This document shows, piece after piece, positions 51,474 to 60,123 of a DNA stretch of 64,000 nucleotides. Both the position numbers and the translations under genes were made by a program. The stretch covers positions 186,001 through 250,000 of the forward strand of contig DISB01000021.1 in the NCBI GenBank assembly GCA_002421685.1, given 5' to 3'. The notes beneath the pieces were generated by a model. It was not told the origin of the DNA. It made no database searches and was given only the letters and a program-made list of their open reading frames with translations. Numbering within the stretch: position 1 is the first letter of the stretch; each line of letters starts with the position of its first letter. Source of the stretch: Bacteroidetes bacterium UBA6221 (GTDB taxonomy: Bacteria > Bacteroidota > Bacteroidia > Chitinophagales > Chitinophagaceae).

Positions 51474-51971
51474 ATGAAAAAATTCTTCCCTATCGTTTTG
51501 TTAGTCATGCTGGCATGCCAAATAGCTACTGCCCAAAAACTGGTAAAAGACAGCCGCGACAAATTTACACAGAACCATGTTAAGGTTTCGTCGAAGGAAA
51601 AAATATGGCGCAATACGGTCCTTGGCGGACTGATAGATGTTTCTGCACAAAGCAATGGCGGCACAATTACCTTGTGGCTGGATATACATGTTTCCGATGT
51701 GTTTGGAATTATTGAGGGCGACCTGCTGTACATATCACTGAACAATGGGGGCTCTGTTGCATTGAAATGTGTATCCGGAACAGTGGCGCGACATGGCGAA
51801 AACCTATGGCATGGCAAGGTAGGATATAAACTGGAGCAGGGAGATATTGACGCGCTCACTCATGCCGGCGCTACCGGCATTCGCATACATACGGTAGATG
51901 GCTACATAGAAAAGAACATTAAAGAAAAACACCAGTTTGTAATAGGTAATTGCCTGAAACTGGTTATCTGA
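51474..51971 (+). CDS. Small secreted protein, 165 aa
   Basis: Start chosen at ATG 51474 because MKKFFPIVLLVMLACQIATA is a clean signal peptide; an in-frame ATG 51 bases upstream gives a longer, unlikely N-terminus. The mature protein is beta-rich (WRNTVLGGLIDVSAQSNGGT, IEGDLLYISLNNGGSVALKC) and ends KHQFVIGNCLKLVI. No family recognised. A TATTTTTG box at 51438-51445 lies 28 bases before the start and could be its promoter. Confidence 0.65.
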   Translation: MKKFFPIVLLVMLACQIATAQKLVKDSRDKFTQNHVKVSSKEKIWRNTVLGGLIDVSAQSNGGTITLWLDIHVSDVFGIIEGDLLYISLNNGGSVALKCVSGTVARHGENLWHGKVGYKLEQGDIDALTHAGATGIRIHTVDGYIEKNIKEKHQFVIGNCLKLVI

Positions 51972-52066
51972 GAATGACCGGCGGTTGCCCGTGTGCTATT
52001 GGGGCGCCGGATACACAAATATGCGGAAATTGATATTTATCATATTTTTAGACATAGAAGAGAAAA

Positions 52067-52074
52067 TACCTTTG
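52067..52074 (+). promoter_or_regulatory. -7 box upstream of the 69-aa gene
   Basis: TACCTTTG matches TAnnTTTG, 16 bases before ATG 52091. An upstream T-run (52045-52048) lies at roughly the -33 distance. Confidence 0.5.
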
Positions 52075-52090
52075 TGACAAGAATTATGCC

Positions 52091-52300
52091 ATGGACGAGA
52101 ATAGCGAAATATACCGGGTGGAATACGGTATCATTGGCCATGGCGCCTCAGGGAGAAAGGCTGAACTAATCAGAACCAGTCAACCTACATACCCCGAACA
52201 GATCAAACAAGTCTTATTCATTTTTAAAGAACGATTGGCCAGGAACCGATTAGGCTACGAGGACGTGATAGTGTATAGCCTGCAACGGGTGGAGCAGTAG
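52091..52300 (+). CDS. Hypothetical protein, 69 aa
   Basis: 69 residues, soluble alpha/beta: SEIYRVEYGIIGHGASGRKA, then a helix PEQIKQVLFIFKERLARNRL and a last strand EDVIVYSLQRVEQ. No family recognised. A promoter-like box lies just upstream, supporting expression as a single gene. Confidence 0.5.
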   Translation: MDENSEIYRVEYGIIGHGASGRKAELIRTSQPTYPEQIKQVLFIFKERLARNRLGYEDVIVYSLQRVEQ

Positions 52301-52670
52301 CTGCATCTTATGTACCCAGGAATAGTACACATGTCATTTTGACGCTATGATTTAGTATCGCCTAAAAGAGATTTCGAGTCGCAAAAATGTAATTATTGTT
52401 CATGGACAAGATGGCAGTACACGCTCATTCCGGTGGCCGGGTGCCAGTGCGGTAACCTGTTTACAATTGCCGCGGGAGAGGAATGTAAGGGAGGCTACGA
52501 CCAGCGGACGGGTACAAGCGTTTAGCTGTTTTGCCGTGAATGCCGGTCACAGACCAGATGATTTGATAGACACCGGCGCCAGTGGGGTAACCTGTTGTGG
52601 CGTAGGCCTAACGGTGCGGGGTTGTATAGTGAAACAATTGCTTTATTTTTGCAACCTACAAATAACCGGT
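52301..52670. other. Gene-free stretch holding a dispersed repeat
   Basis: 370 bases without a convincing gene. An open frame upstream of ATG 52671 crosses it but is only repeat sequence. It contains the repeat copy at 52493-52587 and a shorter direct repeat (GTGCCAGTGCGGTAACCTGT at 52441; GCGCCAGTGGGGTAACCTGT near 52577). Confidence 0.5.
52493..52587. repeat. Dispersed repeat, diverged copy 3
   Basis: GGCTACGACC ... GGGTACAAGCGTTTAGCTGT ... GAATGCCGGTCACAGACCAG ... GGCGCCAGTGGGG. It has the same order as the two copies at 54714 and 54837 but lacks about 18 bases (GTGCCCTGCGGAACACCG) near the end. Confidence 0.75.
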
Positions 52671-53381
52671 ATGAAGCATTTAACCTTATCGTTCCTATTC
52701 ATTGTGCTTTGGTCATCTATCTACGGCCAGCGATTAGACAAATCTGAGAAAAGGATACTGAAGGAAAAAGGTATTTATGAATACTTCCTGTTGCCCGAAG
52801 GCAAGAAAAATGGCAAAAGCCAGGTGGCATTTTCACAACATGTAAAGGTGCCGGGCGCAGATAAAGCCCGGTTGTATAAACGGGCACAGTTGTTTGTGGC
52901 GCAGCAAAACTGGGCCAATACCGAACATATCAGGTGCAAGGACGGTGTTACCTTATCATCGCAGCTGGTAGACAAAGAAATACTCTTCAGCGATGAAGAT
53001 GAGGGTATCATCACCGGCCAGGGATATAGCTTTTTCCCGATGGCAAGGGCAAAGCATTTTTTTCTCACCTTCCAGTATAAGATAACCGTGGCTGACGGCG
53101 GGTACACGTACGAATTTGACAACTTCCAGATACTGGAATTTGTGCGCGGGCCTATGAGTAAGGCCAAGGCGTCGGCAGTAGCATACGGAGGAATTGCCTC
53201 GGGGGGCAGCCGCACCAGGTTTTACGATGTAGACCTGCGCAGCTACCCGGTAGAAGAATTTTTCTCTGTACGAATCATAGAGGATGGCTATCATGGCGAC
53301 CTGACAGGCGATGCCATCCATAGCCTGAAAGATATATACAAAGGGCTGGCGTCGGGGCTGAAAAGCACGATGGAAATGTAA
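52671..53381 (+). CDS. DUF4468-like secreted protein, 236 aa
   Basis: Start at ATG 52671 gives a clean signal peptide (KHLTLSFLFIVLWSSIYG); the longer frame upstream runs through repeat DNA. The mature part (QVAFSQHVKVPGADKARLYK, RAQLFVAQQNWANTEHIRCK) and FFLTFQYKITVADGGYTYEF fit the DUF4468 alpha/beta fold. The C-terminal part (DAIHSLKDIYKGLASGLKST) is helical. Probably periplasmic or secreted; function unknown. Confidence 0.7.
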   Translation: MKHLTLSFLFIVLWSSIYGQRLDKSEKRILKEKGIYEYFLLPEGKKNGKSQVAFSQHVKVPGADKARLYKRAQLFVAQQNWANTEHIRCKDGVTLSSQLVDKEILFSDEDEGIITGQGYSFFPMARAKHFFLTFQYKITVADGGYTYEFDNFQILEFVRGPMSKAKASAVAYGGIASGGSRTRFYDVDLRSYPVEEFFSVRIIEDGYHGDLTGDAIHSLKDIYKGLASGLKSTMEM

Positions 53382-53592
53382 GGCAAGATTCAAGATGCAT
53401 CGACCAGCGGCGGGTAGTTAGCCGCTATTGCAGCCATTCCAGGTATCCTGTTCGCATTCAGGGCCATCTTCCAGGCGTAAACAGAACGGCGAACCTGGAC
53501 GCCTGTCGCTTTTTTATCCCTTCATTGTCGCATATATACTACATGCCATAACATATTGTTGCCGAAATTTGTTTTAACAAAAACGAACAGTT

Positions 53593-54534
53593 ATGCACAA
53601 GCTTATTATGACCGGTTTTACAGTTGCCGTTGTTGTTGCTGTAATGGCATCGTGCCAACCCGGAACGAAGGAAAGTACGAACGAACCTGCTACCGCAGAG
53701 GATACGGTTGTTGCCGCCCGGGGCTTACAGCCGGCAGAAAGCGGCTATGCGGATGTGAACGGGCTGAAAATGTATTATGAGGTGTATGGAGCGGGTAAGC
53801 CGATAGTATTGATACACGGCTCTTATATGAATATACCCATGAACTGGACGCAAATGATACCCCTGCTGGCTAAGGACCGGAAGGTGATAGTGGCGGAAAT
53901 GCAGGGCCATGGCCGCACCAGGGATATAGACCGCGATTTCAGCTACGAGGGTATGGCAGACGATGTATCGGGCCTGCTGAAACACCTGAACATAGACAGC
54001 GCCGACATATTGGGGTACAGCATGGGCGGTGGGGTAGCCTTCCAGGTGGCGGTACGGCATCCTGAGCAGGTGCGCAGGCTGGTAATACTGTCGGGCACGT
54101 ACACGCATGACGGGTGGTGGGCCGATGTAGAAGCCATGTATGCCACCATCAACGCGGATATGTTCAAGGGTGGCCCTATAGAAAGGCAATACGATAGCCT
54201 GGGCAACGACCCGGCCCATTTCCCGGAATTTGTAAAAAGGGTGATCAGTATGGACCTGAAGCCTTACGACTGGTCTAAAGAGGTGAAGAAGATACAGGCG
54301 CCGATATTTATGGCCATAGGCGACGCCGACGGTGTACGGTATGAGCATGCGCTGGAATTGTTTCGCGCCAGGGGCGGCGGAAAGATGGGGGATATACATG
54401 GACTGCCGCAATCGCGGCTGGCCATACTGCCGGGCACTACCCATATAGGCATGATGCTGCGGACGGACTGGCTAGTGCCGATGATAACAGACTTCCTGGA
54501 TGCGGACCTGAACGCTCCGCCGCCGACGTTTTAA
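53593..54534 (+). CDS. Alpha/beta hydrolase lipoprotein
   Basis: 313 residues. SpII signal with lipobox AVMASC (Cys21). The hydrolase fold begins with VNGLKMYYEVYGAGKPIVLI HG-type motif, nucleophile elbow ILGYSMGGGVAFQVA (Ser), acid near AIGDADGVRYEHA and His in LPGTTHIGMM. The catalytic triad is therefore complete. It would be anchored to a membrane facing the periplasm. Substrate unknown; the closest general types are esterases and haloperoxidase-like hydrolases. Confidence 0.9.
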   Translation: MHKLIMTGFTVAVVVAVMASCQPGTKESTNEPATAEDTVVAARGLQPAESGYADVNGLKMYYEVYGAGKPIVLIHGSYMNIPMNWTQMIPLLAKDRKVIVAEMQGHGRTRDIDRDFSYEGMADDVSGLLKHLNIDSADILGYSMGGGVAFQVAVRHPEQVRRLVILSGTYTHDGWWADVEAMYATINADMFKGGPIERQYDSLGNDPAHFPEFVKRVISMDLKPYDWSKEVKKIQAPIFMAIGDADGVRYEHALELFRARGGGKMGDIHGLPQSRLAILPGTTHIGMMLRTDWLVPMITDFLDADLNAPPPTF

Positions 54535-54713
54535 GTCAAATCCTGATAGTTGTTATAAAAGTGGGATGAGGGGGAGATATTTATTTCCACCAGTCGCGGG
54601 CTGGTGGGGGCGGTGTATTTCACGCAAATCAGGAGATTAACTCGCTGGCTGTATGTTCAATTTGCCTCGTTGAGTCGCTTCGCTAGTTTGCCGCCGGGGA
54701 GGACGTAGTAGGG

Positions 54714-54826
54714 GGCTACGCCCAACGGTGGGGTACAAACATTTAGCTGTTTTGCCAGGAATGCCGGTCACAGACCGGATGATTTGACAGACACCGGTGC
54801 CCTGCGGAACACCGGCGCCAGTGGGG
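54714..54826. repeat. Dispersed repeat, copy 1
   Basis: Unit beginning GGCTACGCCCAACGGTGGGG, continuing with ACAAACATTTAGCTGTTTTG and CCGGTCACAGACCGGATGAT, and ending CACCGGCGCCAGTGGGG. Nearly identical to copy 2, with a period of 123 bases; internal short palindromes (CCGGTcacagACCGG). Confidence 0.85.
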
Positions 54827-54836
54827 CGTGGTCGGA

Positions 54837-54951
54837 GGCTACGCCCAACGGTGGGGTACAAACATTTAGCTGTTTTGCCAGGAATGCCGGTCGCACAGAC
54901 CGGGTGATTTGACAGACACCGGTGCCCTCCGGAACACCGGCGCCAGTGGGG
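54837..54951. repeat. Dispersed repeat, copy 2
   Basis: Second copy of the unit, differing from copy 1 by a few changes (CCGGTCGCACAGACCGGGTG, CCCTCCGG instead of CCCTGCGG). It is followed by GTTAGTAATCG. Confidence 0.85.
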
Positions 54952-55004
54952 TTAGTAATCGAACCCCCTTTTTCGTTACATTTAGGAAGCCAAACTAAAT
55001 GTAA

Positions 55005-55970
55005 ATGCTATTCACTCAACTAACACCTGAAGAAGAGGGTATACGTGACCTCGTTATTCAAAATGTGTACCCAAAAGAAACCTTTAGTGTTCCCGCTATA
55101 CATGCCCAACTTGTTCTAAAAAAACAGTATCCACGAATACCTGGCGCACAGGTAAATCAATATGATGCAGCCAGAGCAGATTTAACCCAAAGAGGAGTTT
55201 ATTCAAACATTACAAATTGGTTTACGGAGCATGGGTTTGCAAATCATAACGGTAAAACCATACCATTCACAGAATTAGTATTAACAGAAAAGGGGGAAAT
55301 TCTTTGGGCTTATAAAGATTTTTATAAATATTCCAGGTCAACAATTCCATTGACAGAAAATGAAATAATTCAAAAAATACCATCAATAATAGAAGCAATA
55401 GAGCCATATGGCGAGTTCATTTTGGTTTGTCCCGCGCCAAAATTAGGTTCCATTACTATGGGGACTACCGGCTCAAAGGAAATCCCAAAAGAAGTCCGAC
55501 GTCCAATGATAGAACTGGATAAGCAAATAATCAGACAATATGAGGCGAATAAACGGCAGGAAGATGTATTGAATTACTTAGTAAACCGTGGGTTTGCTGT
55601 TAATAGACATGATATAAAAGATAGCCGGGGGACGCATCGGCAGCTAACGGATAAAGGTAGGGAATTGAAAGAATGTGGAAGTATTGAGGAATATTATAAA
55701 AGGCAGGAAGATAAATTAGCTAAAGAGGAAGCTGCTGAACGCGGCCGCCAATTACTGGAAAAGAGGAATGATTATCTTTATCTGATAAATTTATCAATTG
55801 CTGTTGGGACTGTTGTAGTTGGAGTGTACACATTTTTTCAAATGTTTGAGTTTTACGAGAAGCATCTTTTTGATTGGCAGCTTGCCGCGTATTTTTTAAG
55901 TGGGCTTGGATTAGGACTACTGTTATGGTTGATAAAATCGCAACTGCCGAAAAGGATAAGCAAAAGATGA
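55005..55970 (+). CDS. Membrane protein with N-terminal winged-helix-like domains, 321 aa
   Basis: 321 residues. The N-terminal 110 residues resemble a helical effector-type module (EEEGIRDLVIQNVYPKETFS). About 165-220 looks like a second helix-turn-helix-like unit (IRQYEANKRQEDVLNYLVNR, GTHRQLTDKGRELKECG). A charged helix (YKRQEDKLAKEEAAERGRQL) precedes two transmembrane helices (about 262-280 and 292-309) at the C-terminus. AT-rich and without a family I can name. It might be a defence or toxin-type gene. Confidence 0.55.
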   Translation: MLFTQLTPEEEGIRDLVIQNVYPKETFSVPAIHAQLVLKKQYPRIPGAQVNQYDAARADLTQRGVYSNITNWFTEHGFANHNGKTIPFTELVLTEKGEILWAYKDFYKYSRSTIPLTENEIIQKIPSIIEAIEPYGEFILVCPAPKLGSITMGTTGSKEIPKEVRRPMIELDKQIIRQYEANKRQEDVLNYLVNRGFAVNRHDIKDSRGTHRQLTDKGRELKECGSIEEYYKRQEDKLAKEEAAERGRQLLEKRNDYLYLINLSIAVGTVVVGVYTFFQMFEFYEKHLFDWQLAAYFLSGLGLGLLLWLIKSQLPKRISKR

Positions 55971-56183
55971 ATACCATTATAAACCCCCGTGCGGTGGCGT
56001 TTGTTCTATAATTTACATTATGTTAAGTAGGAGATTACTGAGATTTAGACTGTTAAGAGATATGCTACCCTGTGCAGAGCTATGTGCCGGTTTATGGTGG
56101 TGAAATAATAAACCTTTGCCAGTCCCCTTAATCCAGGGATGGCAAAGGCCCATCGGTAAACGCTGTTGATGGTCTTGAAAAGT

Positions 56184-56489
56184 TTAGATGAATTGTTTGA
56201 ACTGCCCCGGCTGGTTGCGTTTGGCAAACAGGTCGAGGTACTTGCTGCAGGTGTTCCAGATGTCGTTCTTCAGTTGCTCGTTTTGCACTTTGCAACCGTT
56301 CAAAAAGTCGCTTGCATAATCTTCCAGTTGCTGGCCCAGTTTGTCCAGGTGGTTCCTGTAAATGTCCCAATTGTCCAGCAACCGGGTACTGTCTTTGAAT
56401 AATTCAGCAGAATGCTCGTCCACAAGTTTCTTGGCAATGACAGAAAATCTGTCTACCCTGTTTTGATGCAATTTCATAAAACGGCGCAT
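56184..56489 (-). CDS. Hypothetical helical protein, about 101 aa
   Basis: The frame is open to 56585 but MRRFMKLHQNRVDRFSVIAK at 56489 is the most natural start. The protein is helical and charged (KLVDEHSAELFKDSTRLLDN, LDKLGQQLEDYASDFLNGCK) and ends NQPGQFKQFI. No family recognised. It stands alone between a forward gene and the ABC-F gene. Confidence 0.45.
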   Translation of the reverse strand: MRRFMKLHQNRVDRFSVIAKKLVDEHSAELFKDSTRLLDNWDIYRNHLDKLGQQLEDYASDFLNGCKVQNEQLKNDIWNTCSKYLDLFAKRNQPGQFKQFI

Positions 56490-56888
56490 TTTTCCGGTTT
56501 TGTAATAGATAATCTTTATACAATGGGCTATATAGCCGATCGCTTTGCGGGTTAGTATATGTAAGTTGCAACAGTGGCTAACCAAGGTAATGAACTCGTC
56601 CGCTCCGGTATGAAATTCCCTGTCTCCACGCTATAACCGCTATCCTCTACAGTTCGTCAACAGAAACGCCAATAAGGTATTAGTCACTTAATTGTAAATA
56701 TAATAATAATGCACCCTGTAAGGTGCATTATAAGAAAAAATTATATAGGGGATTTAGCCCCAGCTTAAAGGGGGCGTTAAGGAGTGATGTTGGTATGGTT
56801 TTTGCCCGACGCGCGAGACCCCTAAATCCCCTTCCAGGGGGCTTTTTCTGCAGTTGCCCGGCCCTGAAGGGTGACCACGCGGCCAGGG
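56490..56888. other. Gene-free stretch with palindromic GC-rich motifs
   Basis: 399 bases. It contains GGGGATTTAGCCCC (near 56748) and, in inverted orientation, CCCCTAAATCCCC (near 56819), separated by about 60 bases, plus AAAGGGGGC / CCAGGGGGC blocks. It may be another dispersed palindromic element. No gene seen. Confidence 0.45.
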
Positions 56889-58517
56889 TTATACCGGCTG
56901 GCCGTACATTTCGGCCTTGATGGCTTTAATCCTTTCATCATTCCTGTAATCATCAAAGCTCATTTCCCTGTCAATCAGTCCGTTAGGTGTTATTTCCAGT
57001 ACCCTGTCGGCGACAGTCTGGGCGAGTTCGTGGTCGCGCGTGGTGAAGAGGATGGTGCCCTTAAAATCCTTAAGGCCGTTGTTGAGCGCGGTAATGCTTT
57101 CCAGGTCGAGGTGGTTGGTAGGCTCGTCGAGCAGCAGCACGTTGCCTTTCAGCATCATCATGCGGCTGAGCATACAGCGCATTTTCTCTCCCCCGCTTAA
57201 TACGGTACATTTTTTTAATGTTTCCTCGCCAGAGAACAACATCCTGCCCAGGAAACCGCGGATAAATGTCTCGTCTTTTTCCTCGGAATATTGCCTGAGC
57301 CAGTCGATAAGGTTCTCGTCTTTACCTTCAAAGTACTCGGTATTGTCGGCAGGCAGGTAGGTATGTGTGATGGTGACACCCCACCTGTACTCCCCTTCAA
57401 AATCTTTATCTTCTCCTGCAAGTATTTTATAGAAAGCTGTGGTAGCCAAGCTGTTATCTGAAATGACAGCTATCTTCTGCCCACGTTTTACGTCGAAGCT
57501 GATGTCTTTGAAATACACTTCGCCATGACCGGACTTGCCCAGTTTCTTTACCTCCAGCACCTGGTCGCCGGCCTCGCGTACCTGGTTGTTGAACAGTATG
57601 GCCGGGTACTTACGGTTGGACGGTTTCATCTCGTTCAGGTCAATCTTTTCCAGGGCCTTTTTACGGCTGGTGGCTTGTTTCGATTTAGAGGCGTTGGCCG
57701 AGAAACGTGCAATAAATTCTTTCAACTCCCTTATCTTATCTTCTGCCTTACGGTTCTGCTCTGCACGCTGCCTTAGTAATAGCTGGCTGCTCTCGTACCA
57801 GAATGTATAGTTACCGGTAAATATGGTGATCTTACCAAAATCGATATCCGCCACATGGGTACATACGGCATCGAGGAAGTGACGGTCGTGCGAAACCACC
57901 AGCACTATTTTATCATAATCGGCCAGGAAGTTCTCCAACCAGGTGATGGTTTCCAGGTCCAGATCGTTGGTAGGTTCGTCGAGCAACAGTATATCGGGAT
58001 TGCCGAAAAGGGCCTGCGCCAATAACACCCTAACTTTTTGATTACCATCCAGTTCCTTCATTTGTTTGAAGTGGACGTCTTCTTTTATGCCCAGGTTACT
58101 GAGCAGGGTGGCTGCATCGCTTTCGGCATTCCAGCCGTCCATTTCGGCAAAGGTAGCTTCCAACTCCCCCGCCCTGATTCCATCTTCTTCCGTAAAGTCT
58201 TCTTTGGCGTAGATGTCATCCTTTTCCTTCATTATTTTATACAGCGGCTCGTTGCCCATCATCACGGTTTCCAGTACGGTGAACTCGTCGAAGGCATAGT
58301 GGTCCTGCTTGAGGACGCTCATGCGCTGGCCTTTGGAAATTTCCACCTTGCCGGTAGTGGGGTCAATATCGCCGGAGAGTATTTTCAGGAAGGTGGACTT
58401 CCCCGCCCCGTTGGCGCCGATGATACCATAGCAGTTGCCCTCGGTGAAACGGATATTCACATCCTCGAACAATATCCTCTTGCCGTAACGCAGCGATAAA
58501 TTAGAAACACTTAACAT
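56889..58517 (-). CDS. ABC-F family ATPase (YbiT/YkpA-like)
   Basis: 542 residues, soluble, two nucleotide-binding domains. First domain: Walker A IIGANGAGKSTFLK at about 33-46, non-standard signature ELDGNQKVRVLLAQ, Walker B LLLDEPTNDLDLET. Second domain: signature VLSGGEKMRCMLSR and Walker B LLLDEPTNHLDLES are intact, but the Walker A position reads VISDNSLATTAFYK, without the GxxGK(S/T) lysine. No transmembrane helices. ABC-F proteins act on the ribosome (translation factors or antibiotic protection). This subtype is common in Bacteroidota. Confidence 0.9.
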   Translation of the reverse strand: MLSVSNLSLRYGKRILFEDVNIRFTEGNCYGIIGANGAGKSTFLKILSGDIDPTTGKVEISKGQRMSVLKQDHYAFDEFTVLETVMMGNEPLYKIMKEKDDIYAKEDFTEEDGIRAGELEATFAEMDGWNAESDAATLLSNLGIKEDVHFKQMKELDGNQKVRVLLAQALFGNPDILLLDEPTNDLDLETITWLENFLADYDKIVLVVSHDRHFLDAVCTHVADIDFGKITIFTGNYTFWYESSQLLLRQRAEQNRKAEDKIRELKEFIARFSANASKSKQATSRKKALEKIDLNEMKPSNRKYPAILFNNQVREAGDQVLEVKKLGKSGHGEVYFKDISFDVKRGQKIAVISDNSLATTAFYKILAGEDKDFEGEYRWGVTITHTYLPADNTEYFEGKDENLIDWLRQYSEEKDETFIRGFLGRMLFSGEETLKKCTVLSGGEKMRCMLSRMMMLKGNVLLLDEPTNHLDLESITALNNGLKDFKGTILFTTRDHELAQTVADRVLEITPNGLIDREMSFDDYRNDERIKAIKAEMYGQPV

Positions 58518-58762
58518 TTATAAATCAAAATTATTCGTCAAACAATAATTACTAAGGAACTCATGAGCTCGCAAGCTCGGTTCAAAAGTCAAAAATCAAA
58601 AAAATACGGCAGCTTGCCTAAAAGAGGTGCAAAGGTACGGAAAAGAAAGGGGGAATGCGATAATATGCCAATGCGGCAATGCGATAATTTGTTAAAAGTG
58701 GTAATAAGTAAAGGAATAAACATGGTATTGTATTTGCGATATAATTTTTTAAAAAACTATAA

Positions 58763-59152
58763 ATGAGAACCTTCCTGCTTCCACTATCATTCCTTGTTAT
58801 CTTATCAGCGTGCGACCCCGGTACCGGCTATACAAGAGCGTTGCAAAATAATACCGACAAGGTCATTAAGGTTGAGTTTTATCATCAGTCGGTGCGTGGA
58901 TATCCCACCGGGCCCGTTTGGATAGAACCGGCATCTATATCTACATTGTTTGTTTATGGCCATATAGGTAGCAATCCTGAGCCTGTAGAACCGATGTATA
59001 GGATAGACTCTGTACATATTACTACAGACGGCGCTATAATAATAAAGGATATGATGCTATCCGACAATTGGGAAGTGAAAACCAGGAAACACGGCAGAAG
59101 CTACGATCATGCTTATATTTTCACTGTAAATCCGGGTGACCTCAAGAAGTGA
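58763..59152 (+). CDS. Small lipoprotein, 129 aa
   Basis: SpII signal with lipobox FLVILSAC (Cys17), then a beta-sandwich-like domain of about 110 residues (VIKVEFYHQSVRGYPTGPVW, IDSVHITTDGAIIIKDMMLS). No family recognised. It is upstream of a region with a GC-rich palindromic element (59205-59232). Confidence 0.6.
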   Translation: MRTFLLPLSFLVILSACDPGTGYTRALQNNTDKVIKVEFYHQSVRGYPTGPVWIEPASISTLFVYGHIGSNPEPVEPMYRIDSVHITTDGAIIIKDMMLSDNWEVKTRKHGRSYDHAYIFTVNPGDLKK

Positions 59153-59378
59153 CAGTTATCCAGATTTGACGACTTTCTGAAAAGTTGCCAGCGTATTGAA
59201 TCCCCCCTATCCCCCCCCAAAAGGGAGATGCATTGTGCAAAAATCACAGTAATAATTGTCCGCTACCCCAATACCCTGGGGCTGACAGTGAATGGGTGTC
59301 TTAAAAATCTGCGGTAAATCATAAATGCTACTGACAGGTGTCATCAGTTACCTATAACCGAGAAAATACCTTCGTTTT

Positions 59379-60122
59379 ATGAGGTTCTTGTTTAACATAC
59401 CGGCACTACTGCTCTTTCCTTTATCGTTGTTTTCGCAGGAGGCAAAGGACATCGTAAGAAAAGCAGATGAAAAGATGCGTGGCACTACCATGTATGCTGA
59501 ACTGATAATCCGTACCGTCAGGCCGACATGGACAAGGGAGATGCAATGCAGGGTGTGGGTAAAGGGTAGCGATCTTTCGATGATACTGGTACTTTCGCCT
59601 GCCAAAGACAAAGGCATTTCTTTCTTAAAAAGGAAAAGAGAGGTGTGGAACTGGATGCCCACGCTGGAACGCACTATCAAACTACCCCCATCTATGATGA
59701 GCCAGAGCTGGATGGGCACTGATTTTACAAATGACGACCTGGTGAGGGAGTCTTCAGTGCTGGAAGACTACACGCATACGTTAGCAGGTGACACGGTGAT
59801 ACAAAAGAGGGACTGTTATATTATCCTGATGATACCCAAACCACAGGCAGCAATTGTATGGGGGAAAGTAATAGTATGTATTGATAAAAAGGATTTCATC
59901 GAGTTGCACAGCCGTTTCTACGACGAAGACGGGCAGCTTGTCAACACCATGAATAGTTATGATATACGTATGATGGATGACCGGCTGATACCAACGCGGT
60001 TTGAAATGATACCCAACGATAAGAAGGGGCAGAAGACAGAGATGCTGTACCAACGCGTTGAGTACAACAGGCCCATTGACGACAATTTCTACACCGTTGA
60101 GCAAATGAAAAAACTTTTGTGA
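59379..60122 (+). CDS. LolA-like outer-membrane lipoprotein-sorting protein
   Basis: 247 residues. Signal peptide (RFLFNIPALLLFPLSLFSQ). The mature sequence KADEKMRGTTMYAELIIRTV and KDKGISFLKRKREVWNWMPT matches the LolA-like group found in operons with FtsX-type permeases, and the WMGTDFTNDDLV motif is typical. It would carry a lipid or lipoprotein through the periplasm. TACCTTCG at 59367, close to a -7 box, precedes it. The permease starts 1 base after its stop. Confidence 0.85.
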   Translation: MRFLFNIPALLLFPLSLFSQEAKDIVRKADEKMRGTTMYAELIIRTVRPTWTREMQCRVWVKGSDLSMILVLSPAKDKGISFLKRKREVWNWMPTLERTIKLPPSMMSQSWMGTDFTNDDLVRESSVLEDYTHTLAGDTVIQKRDCYIILMIPKPQAAIVWGKVIVCIDKKDFIELHSRFYDEDGQLVNTMNSYDIRMMDDRLIPTRFEMIPNDKKGQKTEMLYQRVEYNRPIDDNFYTVEQMKKLL

Positions 60123-60123
60123 T

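Larger units (their letters stand above)
54535..55004. other. Gene-free stretch with two tandem repeat copies
   Basis: 470 bases between the hydrolase and the next gene. The second half is occupied by the two repeat copies at 54714-54826 and 54837-54951. I see no gene or terminator in the rest. Confidence 0.6.

Noticed and set aside
52467..52670. Upstream extension of the DUF4468-like protein
   Set aside because: The extra 68 codons are repeat DNA, and the signal peptide begins at the ATG at 52671.
54714..54951. CRISPR array
   Set aside because: Only two units with a period of 123 bases and no 20-40 base repeat/spacer pattern; no cas genes in the window.
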